IMG/VR virus record: IMGVR_UViG_3300042945_002480
Span: 1-21,342 of that record
DNA length: 21,342 nucleotides
Direction: 5' to 3' (one strand)
Source: a virus
Position numbers and translations under genes: made by a program. The notes beneath the pieces are model-generated. The model saw only the letters and a program-made list of their open reading frames with translations. It ran no database searches and was not told the DNA's origin. Shown piece by piece: positions 1-6,945 of this stretch (positions within the stretch are counted from its first letter, which is position 1; each line of letters opens with the position of its first letter).

Positions 1-443
1 AGGTTGTTGTAGAGCGGTGGCTTGCGTCGCTCGGCTTCCTCTTGCGCCAAGCGCTCGCCGAGTTCTAGATCAACGTGGTGCTGCGACAACTCGTTGATCC
101 GACTGATCACTTGCTCGGGGTCGTGGCCGCGACGAGCGAGGAAAGTCCGCGCCCACTCTCGCAAAGGGCGGTCCTGCTTCGAAGAGTTGCAGGAGTTGCA
201 CATGGTGATCAGGTTGCGAGGGTCGGACTCGCCGCCTTCGCCATGCTGCGATCGAATGTGATCTGCGGTCAACCCCGCGCCGTTACGTCCACCTCGGATA
301 CCGCAACAGGCACAAGCATGCCCGTCACGCGCGTAGATAGCGTGGCGCATGTCTCTGGGTAGCCAGTCAGACCCGCCGCCAGCCACGCGAGTGCGCGGTT
401 CCGTTGTGCGACGGCGCTGGAATGTGGTCTGGGGCTCAGCCAC
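1..443 (-). CDS. HNH endonuclease, C-terminus cut by the window edge
   Basis: This open frame enters from the left edge with no stop in the window, so only the first 147 residues are seen. The centre carries the HNH nuclease pattern: a CACC knuckle, then TADHIRSQ with the metal-binding and general-base Asp-His, a DPRNLITMC segment and a second knuckle, CNSC, followed by NSSKQDRPL. HNH proteins of this type nick or cut DNA using one divalent metal. In phages they are either homing-type nucleases or partners of the packaging terminase; nothing here separates the two. The GTG at 443 is chosen because GGGGGTG lies four bases upstream and it overlaps the end of the preceding gene by 8 nt. A later GTG or the ATG at about 344 are alternative starts, but the ATG would leave only a few residues before the knuckle. 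Confidence 0.85.
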   Translation of the reverse strand, partial: MAEPQTTFQRRRTTEPRTRVAGGGSDWLPRDMRHAIYARDGHACACCGIRGGRNGAGLTADHIRSQHGEGGESDPRNLITMCNSCNSSKQDRPLREWARTFLARRGHDPEQVISRINELSQHHVDLELGERLAQEEAERRKPPLYNN

Positions 444-750
444 CGAGCACCCCCATGATCCAGTCCACAATGGCCACTAAAGACTGGTCAGCATCGATCG
501 CGGATTCGTCAATCACGCCGTCTTCGATCCAAGCGACAGCGACGGTCTGCGCCCACCCCTTTGCAAGCCCTCGCGCCAGCTCCCTCGCCTTGACGCCCAC
601 CTTTCCGGTGGGCAGCGCACCCGCGTTGATCAACTCGGTGAGCTTCTCGCCGCCGATCTCGTCGTTCAAGTAGTGGTACAGATCAAGCGACTGCTGAGCC
701 TGCTTGTCTGGTGACTTTCGGTCGCCTGACCACTGAGAGAGATCGGCCAT
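436..750 (-). CDS. Hypothetical protein, 104 aa
   Basis: I do not recognise the family. The protein is mostly predicted helix, with a polar N-terminal half (SGDRKSPDKQAQQSLDLYHYL) and an amphipathic C-terminal half ending in the hydrophobic stretch VAIVDWIMGVLGG. It has no cysteines and no signal peptide. The ATG at 750 begins MADLSQWSG; a GTG three codons upstream is also open, and neither has a convincing Shine-Dalgarno. The gene starts 9 nt after the tagged Ala/His-rich gene and its stop overlaps the GTG start of the HNH nuclease, so it is translated within the same late-type operon. Codon use resembles its neighbours. Function unknown. Confidence 0.7.
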   Translation of the reverse strand: MADLSQWSGDRKSPDKQAQQSLDLYHYLNDEIGGEKLTELINAGALPTGKVGVKARELARGLAKGWAQTVAVAWIEDGVIDESAIDADQSLVAIVDWIMGVLGG

Positions 751-759
751 TGGAGTCAC

Positions 760-1584
760 TCACGCTTTCTTCACATAGCGCTTCTTGCCTGACTTGGTGA
801 CGACGAAGGTGCCGCCCTTCGCGCCATGCTGAACAGCCTGGTGCATTGCCCGATCGTGCGGGGTGTGCGTCGTCGCAGTGCCGTGCTGAGTCTGAGAGAC
901 CGCCTTGGCTCTCGGCTGCTCGTGGTGGAGCCCGAGCGCAGCACGCGCCGCGTGGAGGGTGCCTTGCGTCTGGGCTGCGAGGTGCGCGCCTCGACGCTCG
1001 TGTCGATCGGCCTGAGCCAAGTGCGCATCGCGGAGCTCACCAGTAGCGCGAGCAGCGGCAGCGTGATGCGCCCTGGCGGCAGCAGCATGGGCAGACTCGT
1101 GATCACGCCCGGCAGCCTGTGCCGACGAAGCCATGGCGTGGGCAGTCTCGGGCGAAGATCCGCCAGCGGTCAGACGAGCGAAGGTGTCACGAGGTCGCTC
1201 GCCTCGCGGGTACGAAGTAGCCATCGTTCGATCCGCGTGAGCCGTCGCAGCGGCGGACTGTCGACTGGTCATGGGGCGTTCCTGCGGTGCTGGCGCAGCA
1301 ACCCTCTGCGGCGACGCAGCACGCGCCTCGGAAGAGGTCGCATGCTGGCGCAGAGTGGTTGCCTCTGCGGTCAGTCCAACGCGCTCGGCAGCACTGGCCC
1401 CCGTGCGCGCGTGGGCTGCCGCAGCCCGGTGATGCATCGCAGCGCTCTCGTGGTCGCCACGCTGCTCTGCGATCGTCGCAGCTCGCTGCGAGAGCTCTGC
1501 CTGTCGCGTTGCAGTCTCGATCGTCGGGCGAGCATACGCCTGCTCACGCGCACGCCGCTCACGCGGGTCAACCCGTAGTCCCAT
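760..1584 (-). CDS. Ala/His-rich helical protein with basic KGGTF...YVKK tail, 274 aa
   Basis: The family is not recognised. The protein is rich in Ala, His, Arg and Gln, and has two similar helical stretches (about residues 25-70 and 150-205) with AA..AH patterns and a shared GDHES/RDHES element, which suggests repeated helical hairpins. It ends in GAKGGTFVVTKSGKKRYVKK plus Ala, a glycine-led two-strand basic tail. The same tail ends the otherwise different 102-aa protein at 10906-11214. ATG 1584 is preceded by GAGGT at a spacing of 7, and that Shine-Dalgarno overlaps the stop of the upstream gene. The place among structural genes and the basic tail would fit a virion or DNA-binding protein, but that is inference. 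Long plus-strand frames here are mirror images of the alanine-rich codons. Confidence 0.75.
   Translation of the reverse strand: MGLRVDPRERRAREQAYARPTIETATRQAELSQRAATIAEQRGDHESAAMHHRAAAAHARTGASAAERVGLTAEATTLRQHATSSEARAASPQRVAAPAPQERPMTSRQSAAATAHADRTMATSYPRGERPRDTFARLTAGGSSPETAHAMASSAQAAGRDHESAHAAAARAHHAAAARATGELRDAHLAQADRHERRGAHLAAQTQGTLHAARAALGLHHEQPRAKAVSQTQHGTATTHTPHDRAMHQAVQHGAKGGTFVVTKSGKKRYVKKA
766..825 (-). repeat. Copy 1 of a duplicated C-terminal tag segment
   Basis: These 60 bases encode the tail GAKGGTFVVTKSGKKRYVKK. The stretch is similar at DNA level to 10912-10971, including an identical 15-base block (ggtgacgacgaaggt on the plus strand, 796-810 here and 10942-10956 there). That looks like a copied or recombined module rather than chance convergence. 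Confidence 0.75.
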
Positions 1585-1593
1585 GGTCTTACC

Positions 1594-1980
1594 TCACGAA
1601 CTGATGACGCGATCCGTGCCGGGGCCACGATTGATCTCGACAATACAGTGGCTCGGTGCTTTCGCCAGTTGCTTCTCCATCGTGGGAGTGCAGTCCTTGC
1701 ACGCGTAGACGACAGAGCAGCGGAAGTAGGGTGACGTGCCCTTGCCGTCTGTATTCTTGATCTGCACACACTGCTTGAGCATGTCGCCGGGTGACACTGA
1801 GGCTAGCTGCGCCAGCGCTGCGTTCTTCATCGCTTCCTTCAACTCCATCATCACGATCGCGCGAGTGAGCGGTCGACGACCGCAGAGACAACGAGCGTTG
1901 ATCGGGAAGGCGTACTGCTGATGGATCTCTTCTGCTGTGCGCTGACCGTTGAACAGCTTGCGGCGATGAATGGTGGGCAT
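1594..1980 (-). CDS. Cys-containing hypothetical protein, 128 aa
   Basis: I do not recognise this protein. It has a CLC pair near residue 31 and a C-x5-CKDC group at residues 88-97, with a further Cys-rich spot (HC, 111-112). This spacing would suit one structural zinc site formed by C31, C33, C94 and C97. Between them lies a helical segment (TRAIVMMELKEAMKNAALAQLA). The chosen ATG at 1980 begins MPTIHRRKLF, 23 nt after the HAD gene; no clear Shine-Dalgarno precedes it, and the frame stays open upstream to 2046, so an earlier non-ATG start overlapping the HAD gene is possible. It ends 9 nt before the tagged Ala/His-rich gene. Role unknown. Confidence 0.7.
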   Translation of the reverse strand: MPTIHRRKLFNGQRTAEEIHQQYAFPINARCLCGRRPLTRAIVMMELKEAMKNAALAQLASVSPGDMLKQCVQIKNTDGKGTSPYFRCSVVYACKDCTPTMEKQLAKAPSHCIVEINRGPGTDRVISS

Positions 1981-2003
1981 GAGGGCGAGAATAGCCGAGC
2001 GGA

Positions 2004-2432
2004 CTACGCCAAGCCAGCGCCGTAGGTTTCTGCGACGGCTGACCAACCTCCCTCGCGAAACGGCGCGGAGCGATCGTCAATGAAGACGTCTGCGGCTGGC
2101 TTGCCCTGATGTTCCCAAACGAGCGAGAACACACCAGGAAGCTCACGCTTGACGAATGCAAGCATCTGCGTGTACCGCGCCCGATTGACGGCGAGAGACT
2201 GCGGGTTATCCCTAGCCTTGCGCAGCCCTGCGAGGACAAGTGGATCCATCTCAGGATTGCGGAGCAGCCACGGGTTCGCTCGACCGCTGTAGAGGATCAG
2301 CGCATGGTCGGCCGCTTTGAGCGATCGAAGTGCCTCCCGCGCGCCTGGCAGAAACCGCAGCGGCGTCTTCAGGTCGTCGTAGGCGTGGCGGTCATCCACG
2401 ATTGTTCCATCGAAGTCGACAGCCAGCAGCAT
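2004..2432 (-). CDS. HAD-superfamily phosphatase, 142 aa
   Basis: Small cytosolic phosphatase of the HAD fold. Motif I is DFDGT at residues 6-10, where the first Asp is the nucleophile and the second the acid/base; motif II is the YSG turn in ALILYSGRAN (about 44-53); the lysine of motif III and acidic motif IV appear together in GKPAADVFIDDRS (about 109-121). The cap domain is minimal. Phage HAD proteins of this size commonly act on nucleotides or on DNA 3' phosphate ends, but the substrate cannot be read from the sequence. ATG 2432 begins directly with MLLAVDFDG, so the start is well fixed although the Shine-Dalgarno is weak. It sits between two Cys-rich unknown genes in the same operon. 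Confidence 0.88.
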   Translation of the reverse strand: MLLAVDFDGTIVDDRHAYDDLKTPLRFLPGAREALRSLKAADHALILYSGRANPWLLRNPEMDPLVLAGLRKARDNPQSLAVNRARYTQMLAFVKRELPGVFSLVWEHQGKPAADVFIDDRSAPFREGGWSAVAETYGAGLA

Positions 2433-2461
2433 CGTCGATCAGCCCTTCTTCAACGGCATAG

Positions 2462-2743
2462 TCAGTTCACCGCAGCTTTCTTGCCTTGCGACGGCACCTC
2501 GTCAACAAAGTGAATCGAGGTCCACCAGTCGGGCGGGGAGCACTCTTCGCACCGGACGTGCGCGTGAGCCTGATCGACGCATTCTGCGGAGCACTGAGCG
2601 GAGCGGCAAGGCAAGCAGACAACGGTCATCGGGCGCTTGCACACCTCGCAGCGGATCAGGACTTTCTTGAGCGCTTCGTTCGGGTCGGTGAGCTTGGCAG
2701 CACTTTGGCCTGCACCGCGTCCATCTTTGCTGCCTTGATCCAT
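2462..2743 (-). CDS. Cys-rich zinc-finger-like protein, 93 aa
   Basis: The family is not recognised. After a polar N-terminus the protein has eight cysteines and two histidines in about 37 residues: C32-x2-C35, C43-x2-C46, C51-x3-C55, H60-x-H62 and C65-x2-C68. That is enough for two zinc ions, and the order is reminiscent of cross-braced B-box or RING-type fingers. A WW pair and an acidic hydrophobic C-terminus follow. ATG 2743 is preceded by GAGGAG at a longish spacing (about 11). The first 88 nt overlap the 3' end of the upstream gene in another frame, so the first 29 residues are less certain than the finger itself. Binding partner unknown. Confidence 0.65.
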   Translation of the reverse strand: MDQGSKDGRGAGQSAAKLTDPNEALKKVLIRCEVCKRPMTVVCLPCRSAQCSAECVDQAHAHVRCEECSPPDWWTSIHFVDEVPSQGKKAAVN

Positions 2744-3135
2744 GCGAGCACACTCTCCTCATCGCGACAGCGGAAGCGCTTGGTGGCTCCTCCGGTCTCG
2801 ATAGCTGCGTCAAGCCAACCTCTGTCGAAGAACGTGCGTAGCGTCTTCCAGTCCACGCCCCATCGATCAAGCCAGAACTCGGCGGTGCGCCACCCTTGCC
2901 GCAAGTCGAGCGCGCGTGGCTGAACAGCGCGGTACTCAATGCCGTCATCAGGATCGTAGTATGGAACGCCTGCGAGGAAGGGTGTGGTAGCTGCGCTCGG
3001 CTCGACGCGCTGATCGCGCAACAATGCCCCGTCTCGCCGAGCGGGGAAGACGGGCTTGATCAGGCGCCTGCGCGGGTCTTCGTAGTCACCCGAGGTCCAA
3101 GCGGCCTGACCGCCGATGAAGATCCGCGTCGGCAT
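2656..3135 (-). CDS. Hypothetical protein directly after portal, 159 aa
   Basis: Not recognised. The ATG at 3135 overlaps the portal stop as TGATG and has GAGGTG about 7 bases upstream, so translation is coupled to the portal gene. The N-terminus (MPTRIFIGGQAAWTSGDYEDP) looks like a compact strand-rich start. The middle contains DPDDGIEYRAVQPRALDLRQGWRTAEFWLDRWGVDWKT, and the C-terminal part (LRTFFDRGWLDAAIE... RCRDEESVLAWIKAAK) resembles a winged-helix or helix-turn-helix segment. The tail is basic. The position behind the portal suggests a head-related or adaptor role, but there is no motif to prove it. The last 88 nt overlap the Cys-rich gene. Confidence 0.7.
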   Translation of the reverse strand: MPTRIFIGGQAAWTSGDYEDPRRRLIKPVFPARRDGALLRDQRVEPSAATTPFLAGVPYYDPDDGIEYRAVQPRALDLRQGWRTAEFWLDRWGVDWKTLRTFFDRGWLDAAIETGGATKRFRCRDEESVLAWIKAAKMDAVQAKVLPSSPTRTKRSRKS

Positions 3136-5051
3136 CAAAGCACCTCAGCGGGCTCGCGCGGCTCAGACTCATCTGTCTCTTCCTTGGTCGGCACATCGGG
3201 CGTCTTGCTGGGCTGAGCGAACACCATCTGATCGACCGCGTACTCATCCAGGTTCGGGAAGGCACCGAGGATGACCTCCTTCGCCGCCTGCGCAGGCAGC
3301 GTGCCCGCATATACCTTCTCCAGAACGCCAACGAGGGCTGTGACCTGGGCGCCGTTGAGAGCCTCGCCGATTTCAGGCGGCGCACCGAGAGAGTCGAGCG
3401 AAGGTGCCGGTGCCTCCTCCACAGACGCTTCCTCAACAGGTGCGAGCGGCTCAGTGTAGGCAGCAGCAGGCTCAGGTTGCAGCGCAGCCGCGTCCGCCTT
3501 TTCGAGCTTCTCGATCAGCACATCAACGTCCTCGACGTTGAAGTACTCGGCGATGAAGCGAACGGCGTGCGCCTTGTCCATCAGCCCATAGTTGATGGCG
3601 CTACCGGCTGCATCCACCGCCTTCTTCGCATCGTCGATAGAGGGGTCGTACCAGCTCGGCCAATCAAGTTCGATCAACTCGCCATCGCCCAACTCGCGGG
3701 CCTTTCCAGTCTCCTTGTTTGGAGGAAGTTTGATCGTGCCGCGTACGATGCGCGCGACCTCACCATCCTGCACCGTGGTAGTCGCGGAGAGCTTGCGCGC
3801 GGCTTGAATGACGAGGTTGAGCAGCCGCTTGATCCCCTTCTCGCCATACTGCTCGCGGAGCACGTCAGCTTGCTCAAGCATGTTGGCGTAGTTTTGATCT
3901 ACCTCTTTTTCGGTGCGCGCTGGCCCTGAGAAGTTGTCATCAAGGACGCAGCGAGCGACGCGGAGGATGCGGCCCTCCAGCCTCTCGGCCATCTCCATCG
4001 CAGCCTTCGGACCAGAGCCATTGATCTCAAGATACTGCGCCGAACCGGCAGTCATTTTGATCGCGTTGTCGCTTCCCTTCTGAAGTGAGTCGAGCATCTC
4101 GTCAGGAGTGCTGATCACAAGAGTGGGGTCGCAGTTAGAGATCACGCCACGATTCGCCTGAGCGACGAGGGTATCCAGGGCCTCGATGTTCTCGTAGCAG
4201 CCATGGCAGTCGGAGTCGCCGTCAATGTCTTCGGCGTTCTCGGTGTTCTGCAACCAGATGACAGGAACGAAGCCCAAGTCGTGCTTCGTCTCGACGGAAC
4301 GGTAGCGGCGCCAGACGGGCTCGATGTCACTCACAGGAACCTTCGCCCAAACGACATCGACGTCGCGAGTGATCACCCGTCGATACCAGAACCACGCCTG
4401 CACCAGTTGGCCGTTATCGGGATCGCGAACGGTGTCCTGGTACTGGTAGCGCTTCTCGAAACGCTCCAGGGTCAGTTCTTCACGATCCGCAAACTCGGGA
4501 GTGCACCAGCGGGGATCGTGCACTTCGATGCGTGGCTGCCCATGGCGAAAGCCGAAGCCAATGGCGCAAGAACCCATCGCGCCACCATAGGTGCGCGCCT
4601 GCACCATGCGAGTCCAGAAGCGCGTAGCCTCCAGGAAGCCGTTAAGCCAGTCGGCGGTACGAGAGTCATCTGCAACGATGATCCTCGGGTGTTTCTTGGC
4701 ACCAAAGAGCAGCCCCGTGAAGCGATTGACGATCACTTTGCCGAGATAGTACGGCGCAGTCGGTCGTCGCTCACGAAGCGGCGCCATCTGGTTGCCTGCG
4801 TCGTAGTAGCCAGGTGGCACATACGACCCCGTCGCCATCAACTCCGCAGGCGGGGCTGCGCGACGCCCATCCCAATCGATCTTCCGATGCTCGTAGTTTG
4901 CGCAGCGGTAGAAGCTCCACCGCCGGTTGAGTTCCAACTGCCGATCCAGCACGCCGCTGGTGACGGCACCACCGGGCAGCAAGTCTGTTGCACTGTCGGA
5001 TCGAAGTAGCGCGCCGACCTCGGCGACGTTTGCGTTCGTTGCGCTGCTCAT
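3135..5051 (-). CDS. Phage portal protein, 638 aa
   Basis: Portal proteins form the dodecameric ring at one head vertex through which DNA enters and leaves, and they dock the terminase and the tail. The call rests on length (638 aa), position downstream of the terminase genes, and sequence features of the SPP1/phi29-like portal superfamily. These are an N-terminal alpha/beta region with NRFTGLLFG and a GGAMGSCAIGFGF segment, a strand-rich wing (QAWFWYRRVITRDVDVVWAKV), the FVPVIWLQNTENAED stretch, the long helix region with ENIEALDTLVAQANR, and AARKL before an acidic, Pro/Ala/Glu-rich C-terminal tail. ATG 5051 has GGAG about 10 bases upstream. It lies 30 nt after the 101-aa gene. Confidence 0.85.
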   Translation of the reverse strand: MSSATNANVAEVGALLRSDSATDLLPGGAVTSGVLDRQLELNRRWSFYRCANYEHRKIDWDGRRAAPPAELMATGSYVPPGYYDAGNQMAPLRERRPTAPYYLGKVIVNRFTGLLFGAKKHPRIIVADDSRTADWLNGFLEATRFWTRMVQARTYGGAMGSCAIGFGFRHGQPRIEVHDPRWCTPEFADREELTLERFEKRYQYQDTVRDPDNGQLVQAWFWYRRVITRDVDVVWAKVPVSDIEPVWRRYRSVETKHDLGFVPVIWLQNTENAEDIDGDSDCHGCYENIEALDTLVAQANRGVISNCDPTLVISTPDEMLDSLQKGSDNAIKMTAGSAQYLEINGSGPKAAMEMAERLEGRILRVARCVLDDNFSGPARTEKEVDQNYANMLEQADVLREQYGEKGIKRLLNLVIQAARKLSATTTVQDGEVARIVRGTIKLPPNKETGKARELGDGELIELDWPSWYDPSIDDAKKAVDAAGSAINYGLMDKAHAVRFIAEYFNVEDVDVLIEKLEKADAAALQPEPAAAYTEPLAPVEEASVEEAPAPSLDSLGAPPEIGEALNGAQVTALVGVLEKVYAGTLPAQAAKEVILGAFPNLDEYAVDQMVFAQPSKTPDVPTKEETDESEPREPAEVL

Positions 5052-5081
5052 GTCTTGTGCGCTCCAGGCTAGCAGTAGGCG

Positions 5082-5387
5082 CTACTTTTTGCCCATGATC
5101 TTTCGCGCCCAGTTCACACCAGTCGATCCACCCCAAAGAAGCCAAGCGATGCGACCTGCGCTCGGGCCACCGTCTGGCTTCTTCTCAGTGTTCTCGCCGC
5201 TCTTCCGATGCCGGTTGAACCCGGACATCTTGGCGACTGTCTCGCGACTGATCGCAGTCCCACGAGACAACTGCCGCGCACGCGCCACCCCAACCTCGGT
5301 CCCACCACGTCCCCACTTCTTGCGAAGTTCCAATCCGCGTTTAGCGTTGGAGGCAACGGATCCAGGTGGCTTGTAACGGTCAGGCAT
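5082..5387 (-). CDS. Small phage protein with PSAGRIAWLLWGG motif, 101 aa
   Basis: The protein is basic. Its order of motifs, PPGSVASNAKRGLELR at the N-terminus, VGVARARQLSRGTAISRETVAKM in the centre and PSAGRIAWLLWGGSTGVNWARKI at the C-terminus, is one I associate from memory with a recurrent phage domain found near or fused to head morphogenesis and protease proteins. I cannot name it with a family accession. It lies immediately upstream of the portal gene in the transcription direction, with 30 nt between them, and starts 6 nt after the preceding stop. An AGAGAG sequence precedes ATG 5387 at a long spacing. A structural or assembly role is inference from context. Confidence 0.75.
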   Translation of the reverse strand: MPDRYKPPGSVASNAKRGLELRKKWGRGGTEVGVARARQLSRGTAISRETVAKMSGFNRHRKSGENTEKKPDGGPSAGRIAWLLWGGSTGVNWARKIMGKK

Positions 5388-5393
5388 GACGAT

Positions 5394-5678
5394 TCAACTC
5401 TCTGCTGTGATGACAACACTCGGAGCGCCGGCTGTCCTGCGTAGCCAGATCTTCGTGGCGAGCTGATGGCTCGTGTAGGTGGTGCTAGATGTTGTCAGAG
5501 TTCCGTGAACGACAGTGTTGACACCATTGCCGTTGAAGCTGAACTGCACTGTGTGCAGATAGTTCTGCTCATACAGAGCGAGCGTGATTCGCTTCGGGAT
5601 AAAGGGGATGGTGACATCCGGCGATCCCGCTGCCGCGAACACGTCAGACGGTGCAACTGTGACACTGTAGATTGCCAT
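5394..5678 (-). CDS. Probable beta-rich virion-associated protein, 94 aa
   Basis: The protein is almost entirely alternating hydrophobic and polar residues typical of beta-strands (MAIYSVTVAPSDVF, PFIPKRITLALYEQ, TVQFSFNGNGVNTVVHGTL, LATKIWLRRTAGAPSVVITAES). From memory, small strand-rich proteins with an FSFNG...VHG...KIWLRR pattern occur beside portal and head genes in several phages, and some may decorate the capsid, but I cannot assign a family. It has no signal peptide and no cysteine. ATG 5678 has a GAGGT 12 bases upstream, which is long for a Shine-Dalgarno. It is followed after 6 nt by the 101-aa gene, so it is probably co-transcribed with the portal group. Confidence 0.7.
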   Translation of the reverse strand: MAIYSVTVAPSDVFAAAGSPDVTIPFIPKRITLALYEQNYLHTVQFSFNGNGVNTVVHGTLTTSSTTYTSHQLATKIWLRRTAGAPSVVITAES

Positions 5679-5711
5679 AAGAAAGAAGTTACCTCGGCAG
5701 TCCGTGAGTGT

Positions 5712-5903
5712 CTAGGCACCGACGCCACCACCCCGCGTATCGTCGATCGTGCCGCAACGCTTGACGCGGCAATACACCTTCTCGCCGCCACCCAGGCGAT
5801 TCCCTCGTCGCCGCTCACGGCTGGCGCGGCTCATCGACCACGCCTCACGACGCACGAAGCGCCCCGACAACTGCGCCTTGCGCAACGCTTCATCGAAGTT
5901 CAT
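5712..5903 (-). CDS. Small basic protein with a DUF2829-like N-terminus, 63 aa
   Basis: The first 22 residues (MNFDEALRKAQLSGRFVRRE plus AW) follow the pattern that opens DUF2829-type phage proteins, the family that includes the anti-Thoeris protein Tad2: a short helix, a Gly, a basic strand and a Trp. The remaining 40 residues are Arg/Gly-rich and do not resemble that family, and the usual length of about 80-100 residues is not reached. No simple frameshift to another long frame was obvious. ATG 5903 overlaps the preceding stop as ATGA. Either this is a short divergent member or only the first motif is shared. Confidence 0.5.
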   Translation of the reverse strand: MNFDEALRKAQLSGRFVRREAWSMSRASRERRRGNRLGGGEKVYCRVKRCGTIDDTRGGGVGA

Positions 5904-6166
5904 AGGTCGAACGCCTTGCCCTTGAGATGCGACAGACGCCCCACGGACTGTGCGTGGAGCTTGCGCCGCGTGAGCTCGTTTCGGATCGCGCTAAGGATCG
6001 CTGCCTCGCTCATGTGCTCGTTGAACTCGAACGTGATCGTGCCCATGAGCGCGAGCGGGTCGGCGCGACCGAGGAGCGCCGAGGCTTCGGCGTCGAGGTC
6101 GACGACGATGCGCAAGCGGCGGCCCTCTTCGGCGAGGTTTTCGATCTCTCGGAGTGTGTAGATCAT
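5900..6166 (-). CDS. Hypothetical protein, 88 aa
   Basis: Not recognised. It looks like a small folded alpha/beta protein: an N-terminal helix (MIYTLREIENLAEEGRRL), a strand RIVVDLD, a loop, a strand GTITFEFNEHM, then a helix SEAAILSAIRNELTRRK and a basic C-terminus. ATG 6166 overlaps the stop of the HTH regulator as ATGA and has GAGG four bases upstream; its own stop overlaps the next start in the same way. The tight coupling to the regulator suggests a shared expression unit, but no function can be given. Confidence 0.75.
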   Translation of the reverse strand: MIYTLREIENLAEEGRRLRIVVDLDAEASALLGRADPLALMGTITFEFNEHMSEAAILSAIRNELTRRKLHAQSVGRLSHLKGKAFDL

Positions 6167-6366
6167 GTTCCCTCGATGAGATCGGTGACGCTGACGCCGA
6201 GCAGCTCGGCCAACTGTCGCAGTTGCCCGACGCGCGGCTCTGTCTTGCCCTTCTCCCAGCTCGCCAGGGTCATCGTCGTCACTCCCACGGCCGTTGCGAG
6301 CCTTTGCTGGCTCTGCCCCAGAACTTTCCGATACGCAGTGATTCTCTGCCCGACTGTCGCTGTCAT
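6163..6366 (-). CDS. Cro/C1-type (XRE) helix-turn-helix regulator, 67 aa
   Basis: Small DNA-binding protein made of a single XRE domain. The five-helix pattern is visible: GQRITAYRKVLGQSQQRLATAVGV gives helices 1-2, TTMTLASWEKGKTEP is the recognition helix with the characteristic S/NxWExGxxxP signature, and QLRQLAELLGVSVTDLI forms the last helices. It would dimerise and bind a palindromic operator. ATG 6366 is chosen over an upstream in-frame ATG because GGAGGAGG sits 7 bases before it and the domain begins there. It lies 19 nt after the coiled-coil gene in the small-gene patch between terminase and portal. Its target is not evident; it could regulate this patch or be a passenger regulator. 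Confidence 0.9.
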   Translation of the reverse strand: MTATVGQRITAYRKVLGQSQQRLATAVGVTTMTLASWEKGKTEPRVGQLRQLAELLGVSVTDLIEGT

Positions 6367-6385
6367 TTCAGCACCTCCTCCGGGA

Positions 6386-6736
6386 TCACTTCTCCACTTC
6401 GACAAGCGTGTCGTTTGCAAGATCGCGTGCCGCGATCATCTCAGAAAACCCCCGCGTGTTCGGGTACGGAGTGCACCCAACCCACGGCAGGCACTCGACC
6501 AGCCGCGCACGGAGCTGCCTCTTCTCTGCCCGCAGCCGATCGACTTCGGCGAGAAGCGAGTCCAGCTCGGCAAGCAGATCGCACGCATCGCACCGCCCGT
6601 CGGGCGGCTCGTCGTGCGGCGGGTGCAGGATCTTTTCAAGCCTCGCGGCCGGCAGGGTCATCGTCCCGCCTCCGCTTTCTCGATCTCTCGCGTCCATCGC
6701 CTTGATCTCAATGGCGTTGCTTTCGTCCTCGATCAT
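6386..6736 (-). CDS. Coiled-coil hypothetical protein, 116 aa
   Basis: Not recognised. The centre contains a CDAC pair followed by a clear leucine-rich heptad run (LLAELDSLLAEVDRLRAEK, roughly residues 54-72) that predicts a short coiled coil, then a CLPWVGC pair. The N-terminus is acidic (MIEDESNAIEI) and the C-terminus ends with an amphipathic helix. The ATG at 6736 overlaps the stop of the immunity gene as ATGA, so the two are translationally coupled; the frame is open further upstream but the overlap fixes the likely start. Four cysteines could bind one zinc, or stay reduced. It could be a partner of the membrane protein encoded before it, which is inference from coupling only. Confidence 0.75.
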   Translation of the reverse strand: MIEDESNAIEIKAMDARDRESGGGTMTLPAARLEKILHPPHDEPPDGRCDACDLLAELDSLLAEVDRLRAEKRQLRARLVECLPWVGCTPYPNTRGFSEMIAARDLANDTLVEVEK

Positions 6737-6945
6737 GGCTTCTTGTTGCTCGGCCGCACGTTGTCCGAGAACGACCAGATCAGAGCGACGAGCCAGCCGA
6801 GGATCGACCAACCGAAGAACAGGTTGGTCAAGAAGATTGGCCCTGTGTTCCGGTGGTACCGCGAACTCGCCGTGATGAACGGCAGGAAGTACAGAAAGAT
6901 CAGAAAAAGACAGAACAACGCCGCCAAAACTTGATCACCTTGCAT
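6733..6945 (-). CDS. Superinfection immunity protein, T4 Imm-like, 70 aa
   Basis: Short inner-membrane protein with two hydrophobic segments: residues 7-25 (LAALFCLFLIFLYFLPFIT) and about 39-57 (LTNLFFGWSILGWLVALIW), separated by a polar loop ASSRYHRNTGPIF. The YFLPF...R.HRN....LTNLFFGW...GWLVALIW pattern matches the superinfection immunity family typified by T4 Imm, which blocks DNA entry by later-arriving related phages. The same domain also occurs in small bacterial membrane proteins of unknown role. ATG 6945 has an excellent AGGAGG seven bases upstream. It is the first gene after an 85-base gap holding an inverted repeat, so it may begin its own transcript, followed by the coupled coiled-coil gene. 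Confidence 0.85.
   Translation of the reverse strand: MQGDQVLAALFCLFLIFLYFLPFITASSRYHRNTGPIFLTNLFFGWSILGWLVALIWSFSDNVRPSNKKP

Noticed and set aside
826-1578. A 250-codon plus-strand frame
   Set aside because: Produced by the Ala/His/Arg-rich codons of the minus-strand tagged protein; its Ser/Arg-rich translation has no domain.
1589-2239. A 216-codon minus-strand frame overlapping the HAD and Cys-containing genes
   Set aside because: It overlaps two better-supported genes in other frames and its Ser/Arg-rich translation looks non-coding.
4203-5009. A 268-codon plus-strand frame opposite the portal gene
   Set aside because: Antisense shadow of the portal coding sequence; no motif and no Shine-Dalgarno context.
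5927-6934. A 335-codon open frame on the plus strand
   Set aside because: It runs antisense across five tightly coupled minus-strand genes that include a clear XRE domain and the Imm-like protein; it has no recognisable domain and reflects GC-rich codon bias.
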